NCBI RefSeq assembly: GCF_039852015.1
Contig: NZ_CP156626.1
Coordinates: 1,646,249-1,710,248 of the forward strand
Direction of reading: 5' to 3'
DNA from: Robbsia sp. KACC 23696
GTDB lineage: Bacteria; Pseudomonadota; Gammaproteobacteria; Burkholderiales; Burkholderiaceae
Length of the DNA: 64,000 nt
The notes beneath the pieces are model-generated. The model saw nothing but the letters and a program-made list of their open reading frames with translations, was not told the origin of the DNA and made no database searches. The stretch's first letter is position 1. Each line of letters opens with the position of its first letter. The translations under genes and the position numbers were made by a program. Shown in pieces: positions 51,960 through 60,757 of the stretch.

Positions 51960-53325
51960 CGGTTTGGACGGCTTGGTCCGCATCGACGCCTCGTGGGGGC
52001 GCGGGATCGATGCCGATGCGGGCGACGATGATCCACGCCCGTTCGCGTTGCAATGCCTCCCACGCGAGATGCGGGATGAAATCCTCGACCGGTGTGTTGC
52101 ACAGGACATCACGCGCCTTGCCTGCGTCAGCGTGTCGATGTGGACCGCGTTGCAGCGGCATCCGGTCGTCCTCGCCTTCGTGCAAATCGGTCTACCGTGC
52201 GGTTATGCCGGCCTCGTCGACGGTTTGAACGCCATCCAAGCGAGTTCATTGCGGCACCGCGCGTCGCTCATGCGGGATTATGCCTGCAGGATGCAACCCA
52301 TCGACGACGGCGACGCCGCCATGCCCTGGCGAAAATACCTGGGGCTCTGCAAGGCACAACTGACCTTGGCGGCGGACGCGTCGGTGATGCGTGCCGGTTA
52401 CCGCGAGCTGGATATCGCGGAGCCGATAGCGCTGCTGCGCATCTTGCCTCTTCCGTTGCGACAAACCGATATGACCGTTTCACGCGAGTTGCAATTAGAG
52501 GTTCTACCCGCGCACTATGTCGCCGACGTGTGGCACTCGTTACTCGGCGTGAACGTCGGCGCGACCGCTTCCTTTGCATGGCGCGCGGCGCTCCGAGTGC
52601 GCTGGCAAGTGCAACCGATCTTGCTCACTACCCTGATATTCCGGATCGGCTTGGCGCGTGTCGATGTCGAACAGTGGTGGGGTGTGGGCGGTCATTTGGC
52701 GCGCTGGGAGCAAAAAATCGTTACGGCGTCGCTGACGCAGGATCGGCCGCGACTGGCCATTCGCACTTTAACGATTGCCTATCATCTTTCTCGTCTCGAC
52801 CGTCATGGAGAGCGGGCCGTGATACTGCAGCGTGCGCTGACAATCGCGCGAGAGAAAACGCCGCCGTGGAGCTGGAACGAGCTCATCGAGTTGCTCTGTT
52901 TGCATCACGTCCGGTCGGCCTGGGCCGGTGCAACGGACTGGCCACGCGATGCCGATATCGCACAATGGTTGACCGATTTTCTATCCGATAGGGCAACGGT
53001 GATGGTCTCCCCGTCGTCGAGCTTCGTGGCGACGCTGATCGATCACGCGGCCGCGATCTGGCACTGTTTGCCCGATGGCGTCGATGGCGACGAAAGTCGT
53101 TATGACCGGCTGTGCGAGACACTCGATCTGCGGCAAAAAGACCGAAACGATCTCCGGGACGCGCTGAAACGTGATGTCGCCTGCGACGCATCTGCAACGC
53201 GCGTGGGCGGACCGGCGGCCACCGGCACAAAGCGCGCTGCGGCTATGAACGAAACCCCCGTCAGTGCCCAGTCGACGCCGCCATCGCATCGATCAAGCAA
53301 CGTGTCCACCGAGGTCGGAAAGTGA
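51937..53325 (+). CDS. F-box-like array protein 4, internally deleted
   Basis: 462 residues. F-box-like segment at 38-82 (LQCLPREMRDEIL, QDITRLACVSVSM, HPVVLAF) and the following block (ASLMRDYACRMQPIDDGD) are intact. After about residue 206 the sequence jumps to the PWQVQP block (RWQVQPILLTTLI), skipping about 170-175 residues present in the full-length copies, in frame. The C-terminus is extended by ~45 residues of Ala/Thr/Ser-rich sequence ending STEVGK, whose last codons overlap the start of protein 5. It may have a changed specificity. ATG start, 23-base overlap with protein 3. Confidence 0.68.
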   Translation: MNAIPADSGLDGLVRIDASWGRGIDADAGDDDPRPFALQCLPREMRDEILDRCVAQDITRLACVSVSMWTALQRHPVVLAFVQIGLPCGYAGLVDGLNAIQASSLRHRASLMRDYACRMQPIDDGDAAMPWRKYLGLCKAQLTLAADASVMRAGYRELDIAEPIALLRILPLPLRQTDMTVSRELQLEVLPAHYVADVWHSLLGVNVGATASFAWRAALRVRWQVQPILLTTLIFRIGLARVDVEQWWGVGGHLARWEQKIVTASLTQDRPRLAIRTLTIAYHLSRLDRHGERAVILQRALTIAREKTPPWSWNELIELLCLHHVRSAWAGATDWPRDADIAQWLTDFLSDRATVMVSPSSSFVATLIDHAAAIWHCLPDGVDGDESRYDRLCETLDLRQKDRNDLRDALKRDVACDASATRVGGPAATGTKRAAAMNETPVSAQSTPPSHRSSNVSTEVGK

Positions 53326-55097
53326 ATGCCATCCCATCCTGCGGTCCTCTGCCTATTCTTACGTCGTCTCATCTCGCGCAGCGGGACCCATGGCCAGGGC
53401 GTCAGGATGCCGCGGCCGAGACGGCGGACCCAGTCCTACTGTTTTCCCTCCCAGATGAGTTGCAGCAGGAAATACTGTTTCCCTGTACGGCACGCGACAT
53501 CACGCATTTGGCCTGTGTCAGCGTATCGACATACGATGCCTTACGTCGGCATCCTGTCATGCTCGCGTTGACGCGGCTCGAACCGGCATGTCATTACGCC
53601 GCGCTTGTCGACGGCATGGAAGCCATCCAGGCGACACCGTTGCGGTTTCGTTCGGCGCTGATGTGCGAGTTTGCGTCGCGCATGGTGCCACTCGAAGATG
53701 GCAATGGCGCGATCCCCTGGCTATATTACCTGCGCCTCTGCGAGAGCCAACTCACGTCGCATGGCACGGCACCCGAATCCGGAGCGTTGCTGCGCAACCT
53801 GTGTATCGTGCAACCCGGGGCGATGATGTGCATGCTGAGAGGACCGATGCGGTCGGTGACGCGGGTCTACTCGTGGGAAGCGCAGGTAAGCCTGCTGCCG
53901 AAACACTATCGGTCTGACTTGTATCATGCACTTTTGCGGCTGAATGCCGTCGCGGGAGGGTGCGATGGCCAGGTGTGGCGGTTGATCGATGCCGGAGGGC
54001 GCGATGAAAAATGTGTTCCTCTGCACTTCATCGGTGTGATGGCTGCTTTGCAGCTTTTCGACGATAAAGCCCAGGATGTCCGTCGGCGTTTCATTGCACG
54101 GTTCCCGCTGTGCGCGCAAGACCATGGACGCGCGTTCGACGCGATAGTGGTCGGCGCGTTTGCATGTTGCTTTCCGCAGCGCTGCGACGAACTGCAAAAA
54201 ATTCTCCTGCGATGGGATGAGGATTACAGCGCTTTGCTACCTGCCTTGCATGCGTCATTGCTGCAAAAGGCAGCAAAAATTTTATCGCGGCGATGGGGGA
54301 CGCTGGAGGCCCCGGACTTGACGGATCGCCCGCTGCCGCGCCATGTCGCGCCGAGCGACCATGTATTGGCTATTCCTGCTACCGGGGAGGCGGACCTTGC
54401 CATAGTGCAGTCGTCTATGGCGACGTTTTGGACGCTCTATTGGGTGAACGATCGCGGCGCGTGGGGGGAATCCTCGCGTCCTGCCTGGGATACGGTGCTC
54501 CGACTGCCCTGGCAGGTTCAGCCGACCTTGCTCGCCAGATTGATCGGGCAAAACGGGTTGGCGCGTGTGAACCTCGCGCAATGGTGGGGGAAGGACGGCA
54601 GTCTGCACCAGTGGGAACAGAACATCATGGCAAATTGCATCGCGTCTGACCGACCGCGATTGGCGGTGCGAGCCTTGATGGTTGCCATCTCTCTTTCGCG
54701 TGTCATGGCGGCCAAAGTGCAGCTTGCGATACTGGAACGGGCGTTGGCGGTGGCGACCGACACCCTGCCGCCGTGGAGTTGGAATGAACTCATCGAGGGC
54801 CTTTGCGTTTTTTGCGTCGAGACAAAGCGCACGGGCGAGTGGAACGGGTCATTCGATGCACGCATTGCAACCGCGCTGTTGGCATTCTTATCAGACGACG
54901 CGACATGCATGCTCGCGCCTTCACCGATGTTCGTCGCGACGTTGATCGATCACGCCGAATTGATATGGACGCTTTTTCGCGGTAGCGAGGATGAGGCGCG
55001 ATTCGAACGGCTGTGGGATCGGCTCGATCTGCTGCAAAGCGATCGCGAAAGTATCATGGCGCGGCTGCGTGCCCTTCCCGAGGCGGCGTTCAAGTGA
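53322..55097 (+). CDS. F-box-like array protein 5
   Basis: 591 residues, full-length paralogue. F-box-like segment at about 40-84 (LFSLPDELQQEILFPCTARD, THLACVSVST), the copy closest to the canonical F-box pattern. Blocks: SALMCEFASRMVPLEDGNG, VMAALQLFDDKAQDVRRRF, PWQVQPTLLARLIGQNG, PPWSWNELIEGLC, RFERLWDRLDLLQSDRE. GTG start in a four-base overlap with protein 4, after GGTCGGAAA. Confidence 0.7.
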   Translation: MNAIPSCGPLPILTSSHLAQRDPWPGRQDAAAETADPVLLFSLPDELQQEILFPCTARDITHLACVSVSTYDALRRHPVMLALTRLEPACHYAALVDGMEAIQATPLRFRSALMCEFASRMVPLEDGNGAIPWLYYLRLCESQLTSHGTAPESGALLRNLCIVQPGAMMCMLRGPMRSVTRVYSWEAQVSLLPKHYRSDLYHALLRLNAVAGGCDGQVWRLIDAGGRDEKCVPLHFIGVMAALQLFDDKAQDVRRRFIARFPLCAQDHGRAFDAIVVGAFACCFPQRCDELQKILLRWDEDYSALLPALHASLLQKAAKILSRRWGTLEAPDLTDRPLPRHVAPSDHVLAIPATGEADLAIVQSSMATFWTLYWVNDRGAWGESSRPAWDTVLRLPWQVQPTLLARLIGQNGLARVNLAQWWGKDGSLHQWEQNIMANCIASDRPRLAVRALMVAISLSRVMAAKVQLAILERALAVATDTLPPWSWNELIEGLCVFCVETKRTGEWNGSFDARIATALLAFLSDDATCMLAPSPMFVATLIDHAELIWTLFRGSEDEARFERLWDRLDLLQSDRESIMARLRALPEAAFK

Positions 55098-55417
55098 ACG
55101 CGCTCCCCTCTCATAGCTTGCTTGAAACGCTGGTGCAGGACGAAAAAGACGGCACGGAACCCGCTGCCCACGTATCGTTCGTATGCGCGCTACACGCCAT
55201 GCCAAGCGATGTGCGTCTCGAAATATGGGATCGTTTGGATGCGCGGTCCATTACGCGGCTGGCGAGCGTCAATGTCGGGATGCGACATGCGTCACGCGAA
55301 CATCCTGTCATCCTCGCGTTTGCACAGATCGGGAAGCCGTCGCGTTATGCGTCGCTGATCGGTGGCCAGGCGGCGCTTGCTATCACGGTGGATGTCCGGG
55401 ATGCGGTGATACACTGA
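55094..55417 (+). CDS. F-box-like array protein 6, F-box-only stub
   Basis: 107 residues. It starts with GTG overlapping the stop of protein 5, begins MNALPSHSLLETL, and keeps only the F-box-like part (MPSDVRLEIWDRLDARSITR, LASVNVGMRH, HPVILAFAQIG) plus the next few residues up to SLIGG, where it departs from the others and stops after about 20 residues. No trace of the rest follows. It is either a decayed copy or a free-standing F-box adaptor. Confidence 0.6.
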   Translation: MNALPSHSLLETLVQDEKDGTEPAAHVSFVCALHAMPSDVRLEIWDRLDARSITRLASVNVGMRHASREHPVILAFAQIGKPSRYASLIGGQAALAITVDVRDAVIH

Positions 55418-55446
55418 TATCGCACGGTACTCATCTCGGAGGGCGA

Positions 55447-55950
55447 ATGCCACGTCGGTCACGACTCTATCCACTCGCCTGGCTTATTGGGATAAGCGTC
55501 GTATCGACCGTCGCATGCGTCGCCGCGCATGCGGAATCCGGGGATCCGCCGGGTGCTTGGCGCGCTTTTTCCGCACAGGGCCGCGCTTTCGTGTTGCCGC
55601 CTGACGGATCACGAAAAATACTGTTGATGGCATCGGCAGGTGCGAAAGGCCCCGCGATCTCGCTGCTGGATCTGGAGGGGCCGCTCTGTGCATCGGGCCG
55701 TGTCGGACGGCGTGGGCAGGCCACGCCGTTCGCCATCAATGGCAAGTCCATCGGTTTTGTCGACGATTGTGTGGATGGGGCCGTAGTCGAGCGTCCCGAA
55801 TCCGACCAAGACGCGCGCTATCTGCTTTCCATCGTCGCGGCCGGCGATGCGGTCACCGTCGATGACGGACGAGGGGGCGCGCTGCATTATCCTGCAGCCG
55901 ACTTCAGGCCGGTGCGACAGGAGCTGGCATTACGCGCCGACGGCTTCTGA
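55447..55950 (+). CDS. Exported hypothetical protein
   Basis: 167 residues with a Sec signal peptide (LAWLIGISVVSTVACVAAHA, cleavage after AHA at about residue 30). The mature part is about 135 residues, two cysteines (PLCASG, DDCVDG) that could pair, mostly beta. ATG 55447 has GGAGGGCG upstream; the open frame extends to 55183 but overlaps array gene 6. No family recognised. It lies 29 bases after the array and may be cotranscribed. Confidence 0.65.
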   Translation: MPRRSRLYPLAWLIGISVVSTVACVAAHAESGDPPGAWRAFSAQGRAFVLPPDGSRKILLMASAGAKGPAISLLDLEGPLCASGRVGRRGQATPFAINGKSIGFVDDCVDGAVVERPESDQDARYLLSIVAAGDAVTVDDGRGGALHYPAADFRPVRQELALRADGF

Positions 55951-56148
55951 CGACATCACTGCTGCGATGCATGCACAAGCATGCCGATGCCGTATTTGCA
56001 CATGCAAGGCCAAAGTTCATTAAGCAACATCGCGACGTTGCAAGGCGATCGGTTTCAGCGCATTCTCATGACGCAATTTGCACTGGTCGCGCATTGCGCG
56101 CGTCTGGACCTTGGTCCCCGCGCTGTGCTCTGAACGGTGTCGTGATTG

Positions 56149-59100
56149 ATGAACGAGTCGAATGATCTGTTTGCCGGCGCGTGCGCCGCGACCTCGTTGT
56201 TTCGGATTGCCGTCATGAGCGGGGCGGCCGAAACGTGGCACGCGGTGATGGTGGTATCCGACGGTGGCATCTTCATACGTCGCGACTTGGCGTGCATGGA
56301 AGCGAGGATCTTGCTCCGCAACCTCCCCGACCATGCCGCGGACATCACGCACGTGGTGGATCCGGCACCGGCCTTGTTAACGCACGACGCCGCATCCTCT
56401 TCGGAAGGCGATACGCGATCCGTCGCGGCGGCAACGACAGTCGATTTCGAACCGGTTTTCCATGCCTTGGCGGCGGCCGGCTCCGAGTTCAGGGGCTATA
56501 AACGCGGCACGCTGGAGCGGCGCATCGCGCGTCGGATGTCCGTCAATCAGGTGGCGACCTTCAAGGCCTACTGCCAGATGTTGCGCGATCAAACCGCAGA
56601 GGCCGAGGCGCTCGGCAATGACATGATGATCGGCGTGACCGCGTTCTTTCGCGATCCGGAAGCATGGGACGTGATCGTCGATAGCGTGTTGCGTCCCTTG
56701 CTCGATGCCCCCGACCAGGAAGCGCCGCTGCGCATATGGGTACCGGGTTGCGCGACCGGCGAAGAGGCCTATTCGATGGCGATGGTCTTGACCGAGGAGA
56801 TCGGCAAGCGCGCGACGCCGCGTCGATTCATTATTTTCGCCACCGATCTAAATCGCGCGGCGTTGGTGCACGCGCGGATCGGCCTGTATCCCGCGTCCTC
56901 GGTGCAGTCGCTCGGCGAAGCGCGCCTGGCGCGATTTTTCATTCGATCCGAGGAAGGTTTTCAAGTCAGTCGCACGTTACGCGCATCGATTCTGTTCAAT
57001 ATGCAGAACCTGATTTCGGATCCGCCGTTTTCTCGGATCGATCTGATCAGTTGCCGCAATTTGCTGATCTATCTGGAATCGGATGCACAGCAGCGTGCGT
57101 TCTCGTTATTTCATTTCGCCCTGAATCCGCAGGGCTATCTTTTTCTCGGTCGCTCGGAAAGCACGGACCCCGACACCACGCGCTTTCAGGAACTGTCCAA
57201 ACCCTGGCGCATCTATCAACGCAGTCCCACCGTCAAGCCGCGCGTGCTGCGTCATCGCTTCTCCGCGACGATGGTCTCGCAGGACCATTTTGGCAAGGCA
57301 AGCCGTGCCATGGTGCGCAACAAAGGCTATGCGGAACTCGTCAACACCACCTTGCTGGCGGATCAGCGTGCGGCGATCCTGGTCAATGGCGCGCATCACG
57401 TGTTGTATGTCAGTGGCGCCGCGGACCGCTATCTGGGGCAACCAGACGGGGAGCCTACGAATCACGTTTTGGACATGGCACGTGAGCGGTTGCGATTGAA
57501 GCTCCGCATCGCGCTGCGGCGGGTGGTGCAGCATGCCGAGACGCGGCCGGTCAGCGAAGTCGTTCCGGCCGATGGCGCGCCCGGCGTTCGGATCACGGTT
57601 TCCAACGTACAGGACAGTGCGCAAGCCGCCGGGAGTGTGTTGTTGATCGTGTTCGAGTGCTTAGCGACGATCGAATCAAGCGTGTTGCCGGTGATCGCGC
57701 CAGGGTCGCACTCGGATCTCTGGCATCTCGAAAGCGAGTTGCGCACGACACAGGCGGCGCTCGGCAGCACGATCGAAGATTTGGAGGAAAGCAATAGCGA
57801 ATTGCGCGTGTCGAACGAAGAAATCCTTTCGATGAACGAGGAGTTTCGTTCGGCGAACGAGGAGTTGGAGACATCGAAGGAAGCGCTGCAGGTCGTCAAC
57901 GAACAATTGAATCAGGTGAACGCGCGACTCGAACAGAAGATCCAGCAACTCGAGGCCTTGACGGACGACTTCACGAACTTGCTGGCCAGCACCGAGATCG
58001 CGACGATCCTCATCGATCGCTATGGCTTGCTGAAACGCTTTACGCCGAGTGCCGCGCGGATGTTTGCGCTGTCGCCTCTGCACGAGGGCTGCGTGATGGC
58101 CGAGATCTTCGGCGATGCACCCGGCGACACGATTCTGCAGGATGTGGAACGCGTGCTGGCCTGTGCGTCCGAACAGGCGGAACGAGAGGTCAAGTTCGAC
58201 GCCGGACAATGGTATGTCCGGCGCATCACCCCCTATATGACGTCGCTCGGAAAATTCCCCGCGGGTGCGGTCGTGACATGGACCGACATCACGCATATCA
58301 AAAAAATGGACGAGCGTGCGTGGCGGCTGGCCGCCGTGGTTCAGGACTCGAACGATGCGATCACCGTTTTCGATATGAGCGGTCGGTTTCTGGCATGGAA
58401 CAAGGCGGCTTCGGTAATGTATGGCTATACCGAAACCGAAGCGTTGACGATGTCGGTCTCGGATCTGGTGCCGGCGGGTGCGCGCGAGGATCATCTCGAT
58501 TTTATCCGCCAGGCGCTCGGCAATGAAGCGCTGCACTCCTACGAGACGCGACGCGTGGCGAAGGATGGCCGAGAGTTGGACGTCTGGCTGTCGATGTCGA
58601 TCCTGCTCGATGAGGAGGGCAAGGCCGTCTCGATTTCGTCGACGGAACGCGACTTGACGGATCGCAGCATCAGCAATGCGTTTCTGCGCCAACGTGCCGA
58701 GCAATTGGCCTTGGCGGATCGGCGAAAAAACGAGTTCCTGGCGATGCTCGGCCACGAACTTCGCAATCCGCTCGCGGCACTACTTTCGGCAGGCTCGCTG
58801 CTGTCCTTGACGAGTGTGGCGGAGGCGAAGAAAACCTGGGCCGCTGGCGTCATCGTACGCCAGGGACGGGCGATGCTGCACCTGGTCAACGATATGTTGG
58901 ACATTGCTCGGATCGCGGCGGGGCACGTCGAGCTGCATCGTCAACACGCGCCGCTATCGGGCATCGTGCAAAGCGCGATCGAAGTCTGTCAGCCGATCAT
59001 CGATGAACAGCGGCATCGTCTGGCGGTGTCGTTGCCGAAGGAGGCAGTCTATCTTTTTGCCGATGCGACCCGGCTATCGCAAGTCATCGAGAATCTGCTG

Positions 59101-59856
59101 ATCAATGCGGCAAAGTTCACGCCTCCCGGCGGGGTGATCAAGCTCCGGGCACGGACCAATGCAGCGCATCGACTCGTCCTGCATATCGAAGACAACGGGA
59201 AGGGCATTGCGCCGGAACGGATCAACCGGATATTCGACATGTTCGTGCAGGGTAAGGCGCCCGAGGGGCAGCGCTACAACGGTTTGGGCGTTGGCTTGTC
59301 GGTAGTGCGCCGCCTGGTCGAGCTGCACGGCGGCACCGTCCGGGCGATCAGCGACGGCCGCACCGGGAGCACCTTTATCGTCGACCTGCCACTGGCCGTG
59401 CAAACCCATCCGGCCACGCTGGCGGAAACCGTATCCGAAGCGGTACGGCCGACCTGCCGTCGGGTGTTGATCATCGACGACAATCGGGATGCGGGCGATG
59501 CCTTGTCGGTGTTATTGACGCACGAGGGGCATGAGGTGCAGACCGCCGCGGACGGGCCGTCGGGCCTGGCGATCGCGCAGGTTTTTCTGCCGGAAGTCGT
59601 CCTGCTCGATATCGGTTTGCCGGGAATGGATGGCTATGCCGTGGCGGCACAATTGCGCGCGAACGACGCGACGCGTCATGCGCTGCTGGTGGCCGTTACC
59701 GGTTTCGGCATGCCGTCCGACCGGCAACGTTCCGCCGAAGCCGGTTTGGATCAGCATCTGATCAAACCGGTGGATTGCGACAAATTGTGCCGCTTGCTGG
59801 CGTCGGGAAAGGGATCCGGCGGTGGCGAGGAGCCAATCGGTGAAGCCGAGGCCTGA
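56149..59856 (+). CDS. CheR-PAS-histidine kinase-receiver hybrid sensor
   Basis: 1235-residue cytoplasmic sensor. Order: ~95 unassigned residues; CheR-type methyltransferase (about 100-365; SAM site VPGCATGEEAYSM near 197, ATDLNRAAL, RNLLIYLESD); PAS-like segment; long coiled coil (LEESNSELRVSNEEILSMNE); two PAS domains; HisKA with His ~870 in LGHELRNPLAAL; HATPase with NLLINAAKF, DNGKGI and GLGVGLSVVRRL; C-terminal receiver (IIDDNRDAGD, phospho-Asp ~1154 in LLDIGLPGMDG). The usual N-terminal CheB methylesterase domain of CheB-CheR hybrids is absent or reduced to a remnant. No membrane helix. The start ATG lacks a strong ribosome site. Confidence 0.85.
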   Translation: MNESNDLFAGACAATSLFRIAVMSGAAETWHAVMVVSDGGIFIRRDLACMEARILLRNLPDHAADITHVVDPAPALLTHDAASSSEGDTRSVAAATTVDFEPVFHALAAAGSEFRGYKRGTLERRIARRMSVNQVATFKAYCQMLRDQTAEAEALGNDMMIGVTAFFRDPEAWDVIVDSVLRPLLDAPDQEAPLRIWVPGCATGEEAYSMAMVLTEEIGKRATPRRFIIFATDLNRAALVHARIGLYPASSVQSLGEARLARFFIRSEEGFQVSRTLRASILFNMQNLISDPPFSRIDLISCRNLLIYLESDAQQRAFSLFHFALNPQGYLFLGRSESTDPDTTRFQELSKPWRIYQRSPTVKPRVLRHRFSATMVSQDHFGKASRAMVRNKGYAELVNTTLLADQRAAILVNGAHHVLYVSGAADRYLGQPDGEPTNHVLDMARERLRLKLRIALRRVVQHAETRPVSEVVPADGAPGVRITVSNVQDSAQAAGSVLLIVFECLATIESSVLPVIAPGSHSDLWHLESELRTTQAALGSTIEDLEESNSELRVSNEEILSMNEEFRSANEELETSKEALQVVNEQLNQVNARLEQKIQQLEALTDDFTNLLASTEIATILIDRYGLLKRFTPSAARMFALSPLHEGCVMAEIFGDAPGDTILQDVERVLACASEQAEREVKFDAGQWYVRRITPYMTSLGKFPAGAVVTWTDITHIKKMDERAWRLAAVVQDSNDAITVFDMSGRFLAWNKAASVMYGYTETEALTMSVSDLVPAGAREDHLDFIRQALGNEALHSYETRRVAKDGRELDVWLSMSILLDEEGKAVSISSTERDLTDRSISNAFLRQRAEQLALADRRKNEFLAMLGHELRNPLAALLSAGSLLSLTSVAEAKKTWAAGVIVRQGRAMLHLVNDMLDIARIAAGHVELHRQHAPLSGIVQSAIEVCQPIIDEQRHRLAVSLPKEAVYLFADATRLSQVIENLLINAAKFTPPGGVIKLRARTNAAHRLVLHIEDNGKGIAPERINRIFDMFVQGKAPEGQRYNGLGVGLSVVRRLVELHGGTVRAISDGRTGSTFIVDLPLAVQTHPATLAETVSEAVRPTCRRVLIIDDNRDAGDALSVLLTHEGHEVQTAADGPSGLAIAQVFLPEVVLLDIGLPGMDGYAVAAQLRANDATRHALLVAVTGFGMPSDRQRSAEAGLDQHLIKPVDCDKLCRLLASGKGSGGGEEPIGEAEA

Positions 59857-59894
59857 TTTACCCGACCGCTGTACGCGCTTACATTATTTACACT

Positions 59895-60170
59895 TTAGGC
59901 GCTGCGGGCGCCGAGCAAGACCGGGATGCATCGCTTCGCCCATTCCAGACCGCCTTCGAGCGCGACGTCGGCGCTCGGGTAGGGCCCGTAATGGCTGATG
60001 CAATTGCGGACGTCGAACGAGACATCGTCGCCCAACACGGGAAAACCGTCGGCGCGCGTGATGACGGCGTCGAAGCCATAACCGTCCAGGCCCGAGCGCG
60101 ATTCACCTAATACTTGCGGAATAGGGGTGACGCTGACTAAAAAATCCTCGATAGGATGGTTTTTTAGCAT
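59895..60170 (-). CDS. Small hypothetical protein
   Basis: 91 residues, soluble (NHPIEDFLVSVTPIPQVLGE, then ISHYGPYPSADVALEGGLEW), ending near a Cys-containing strand. ATG 60170 follows GGAGATTC; the frame is open to 60230. It converges with the sensor gene. No family recognised. Confidence 0.55.
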   Translation of the reverse strand: MLKNHPIEDFLVSVTPIPQVLGESRSGLDGYGFDAVITRADGFPVLGDDVSFDVRNCISHYGPYPSADVALEGGLEWAKRCIPVLLGARSA

Positions 60171-60317
60171 GACGAATCTCCGTGTGATGCACTTAGTATA
60201 AACACGGATAGGCGATTCGTGCAGTATCAAAAATCGTCAGCGTAATATTTTACGTAACAAAAGGTGTGCGCCTACCGACAGGCCGGTTTCAGGGGATGCG
60301 GAACCCCGGCCGCCCGT

Positions 60318-60677
60318 TCATTCGGCCAGTTGCGCCTCATGTAGGAGGCGCCCGCATTCGTCCAGCAGATCCATCGCCACCGGTGACTGATGGTTCGGAT
60401 CCAGCGACTGATTCATCTCATGCGCCATATACAGTCCGGCTTCGCGCGAGAGGCTGTCCGCCAGCGTCCGTGCGAACTGACCGCTGAGGGCGGCCAGTTC
60501 GCGGATCAGCCGCGGCGGCGCGCTGACGTTCTGGCGCATGAGCCAGACTTGGGCCGTTTCCAGCGCGCGGTGGTCGTCGGGCCAGCTATCGTGCTCGTAG
60601 TACACGCCGAGTCGTTCCGAGGTCAAGGCGAACAGCAGGGCCTTTCGGTTGTCAAAATTCAGATCTACGGGCGTCAT
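60318..60677 (-). CDS. Small hypothetical protein
   Basis: 119 residues, acidic and helical (NFDNRKALLFALTSERLGVY, WPDDHRALETAQVWLMRQNV, LLDECGRLLHEAQ). No membrane segment. ATG 60677 gives this compact protein; the frame extends upstream to 60944 over the neighbouring Pat-like gene. It lies 80 bases downstream of that gene on the same strand and may be cotranscribed. Function unknown. Confidence 0.55.
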   Translation of the reverse strand: MTPVDLNFDNRKALLFALTSERLGVYYEHDSWPDDHRALETAQVWLMRQNVSAPPRLIRELAALSGQFARTLADSLSREAGLYMAHEMNQSLDPNHQSPVAMDLLDECGRLLHEAQLAE

Positions 60678-60757
60678 GGGAGCATCGGATGCAATAGGTA
60701 AGGAAGGAGTGCGGCGCCATTCTACAAAAATTGGCATCGCGCCAAGCAGATTGATGG

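Larger units (their letters stand above)
46513..55417 (+). repeat. Tandem array of six paralogous F-box-like genes
   Basis: Six codirectional paralogues fill 8.9 kb. Each start has the same context (GAG-N-NGGA-N-GTGAATGC or close variants, one ATG) and begins MNA. Junctions 1/2, 4/5 and 5/6 overlap by four bases (GTGA), 3/4 by 23; only 2/3 has a 114-base gap. Shared blocks are the F-box-like segment near residue 40, AIQxxPLxFR plus MREYASRM, PWQVQPTLLARL, WWGxxGSLxxWEQ, PPWSWNELIEALC, and RFDRLCERLDL near the end. No neighbouring mobile gene explains the amplification. Confidence 0.85.
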
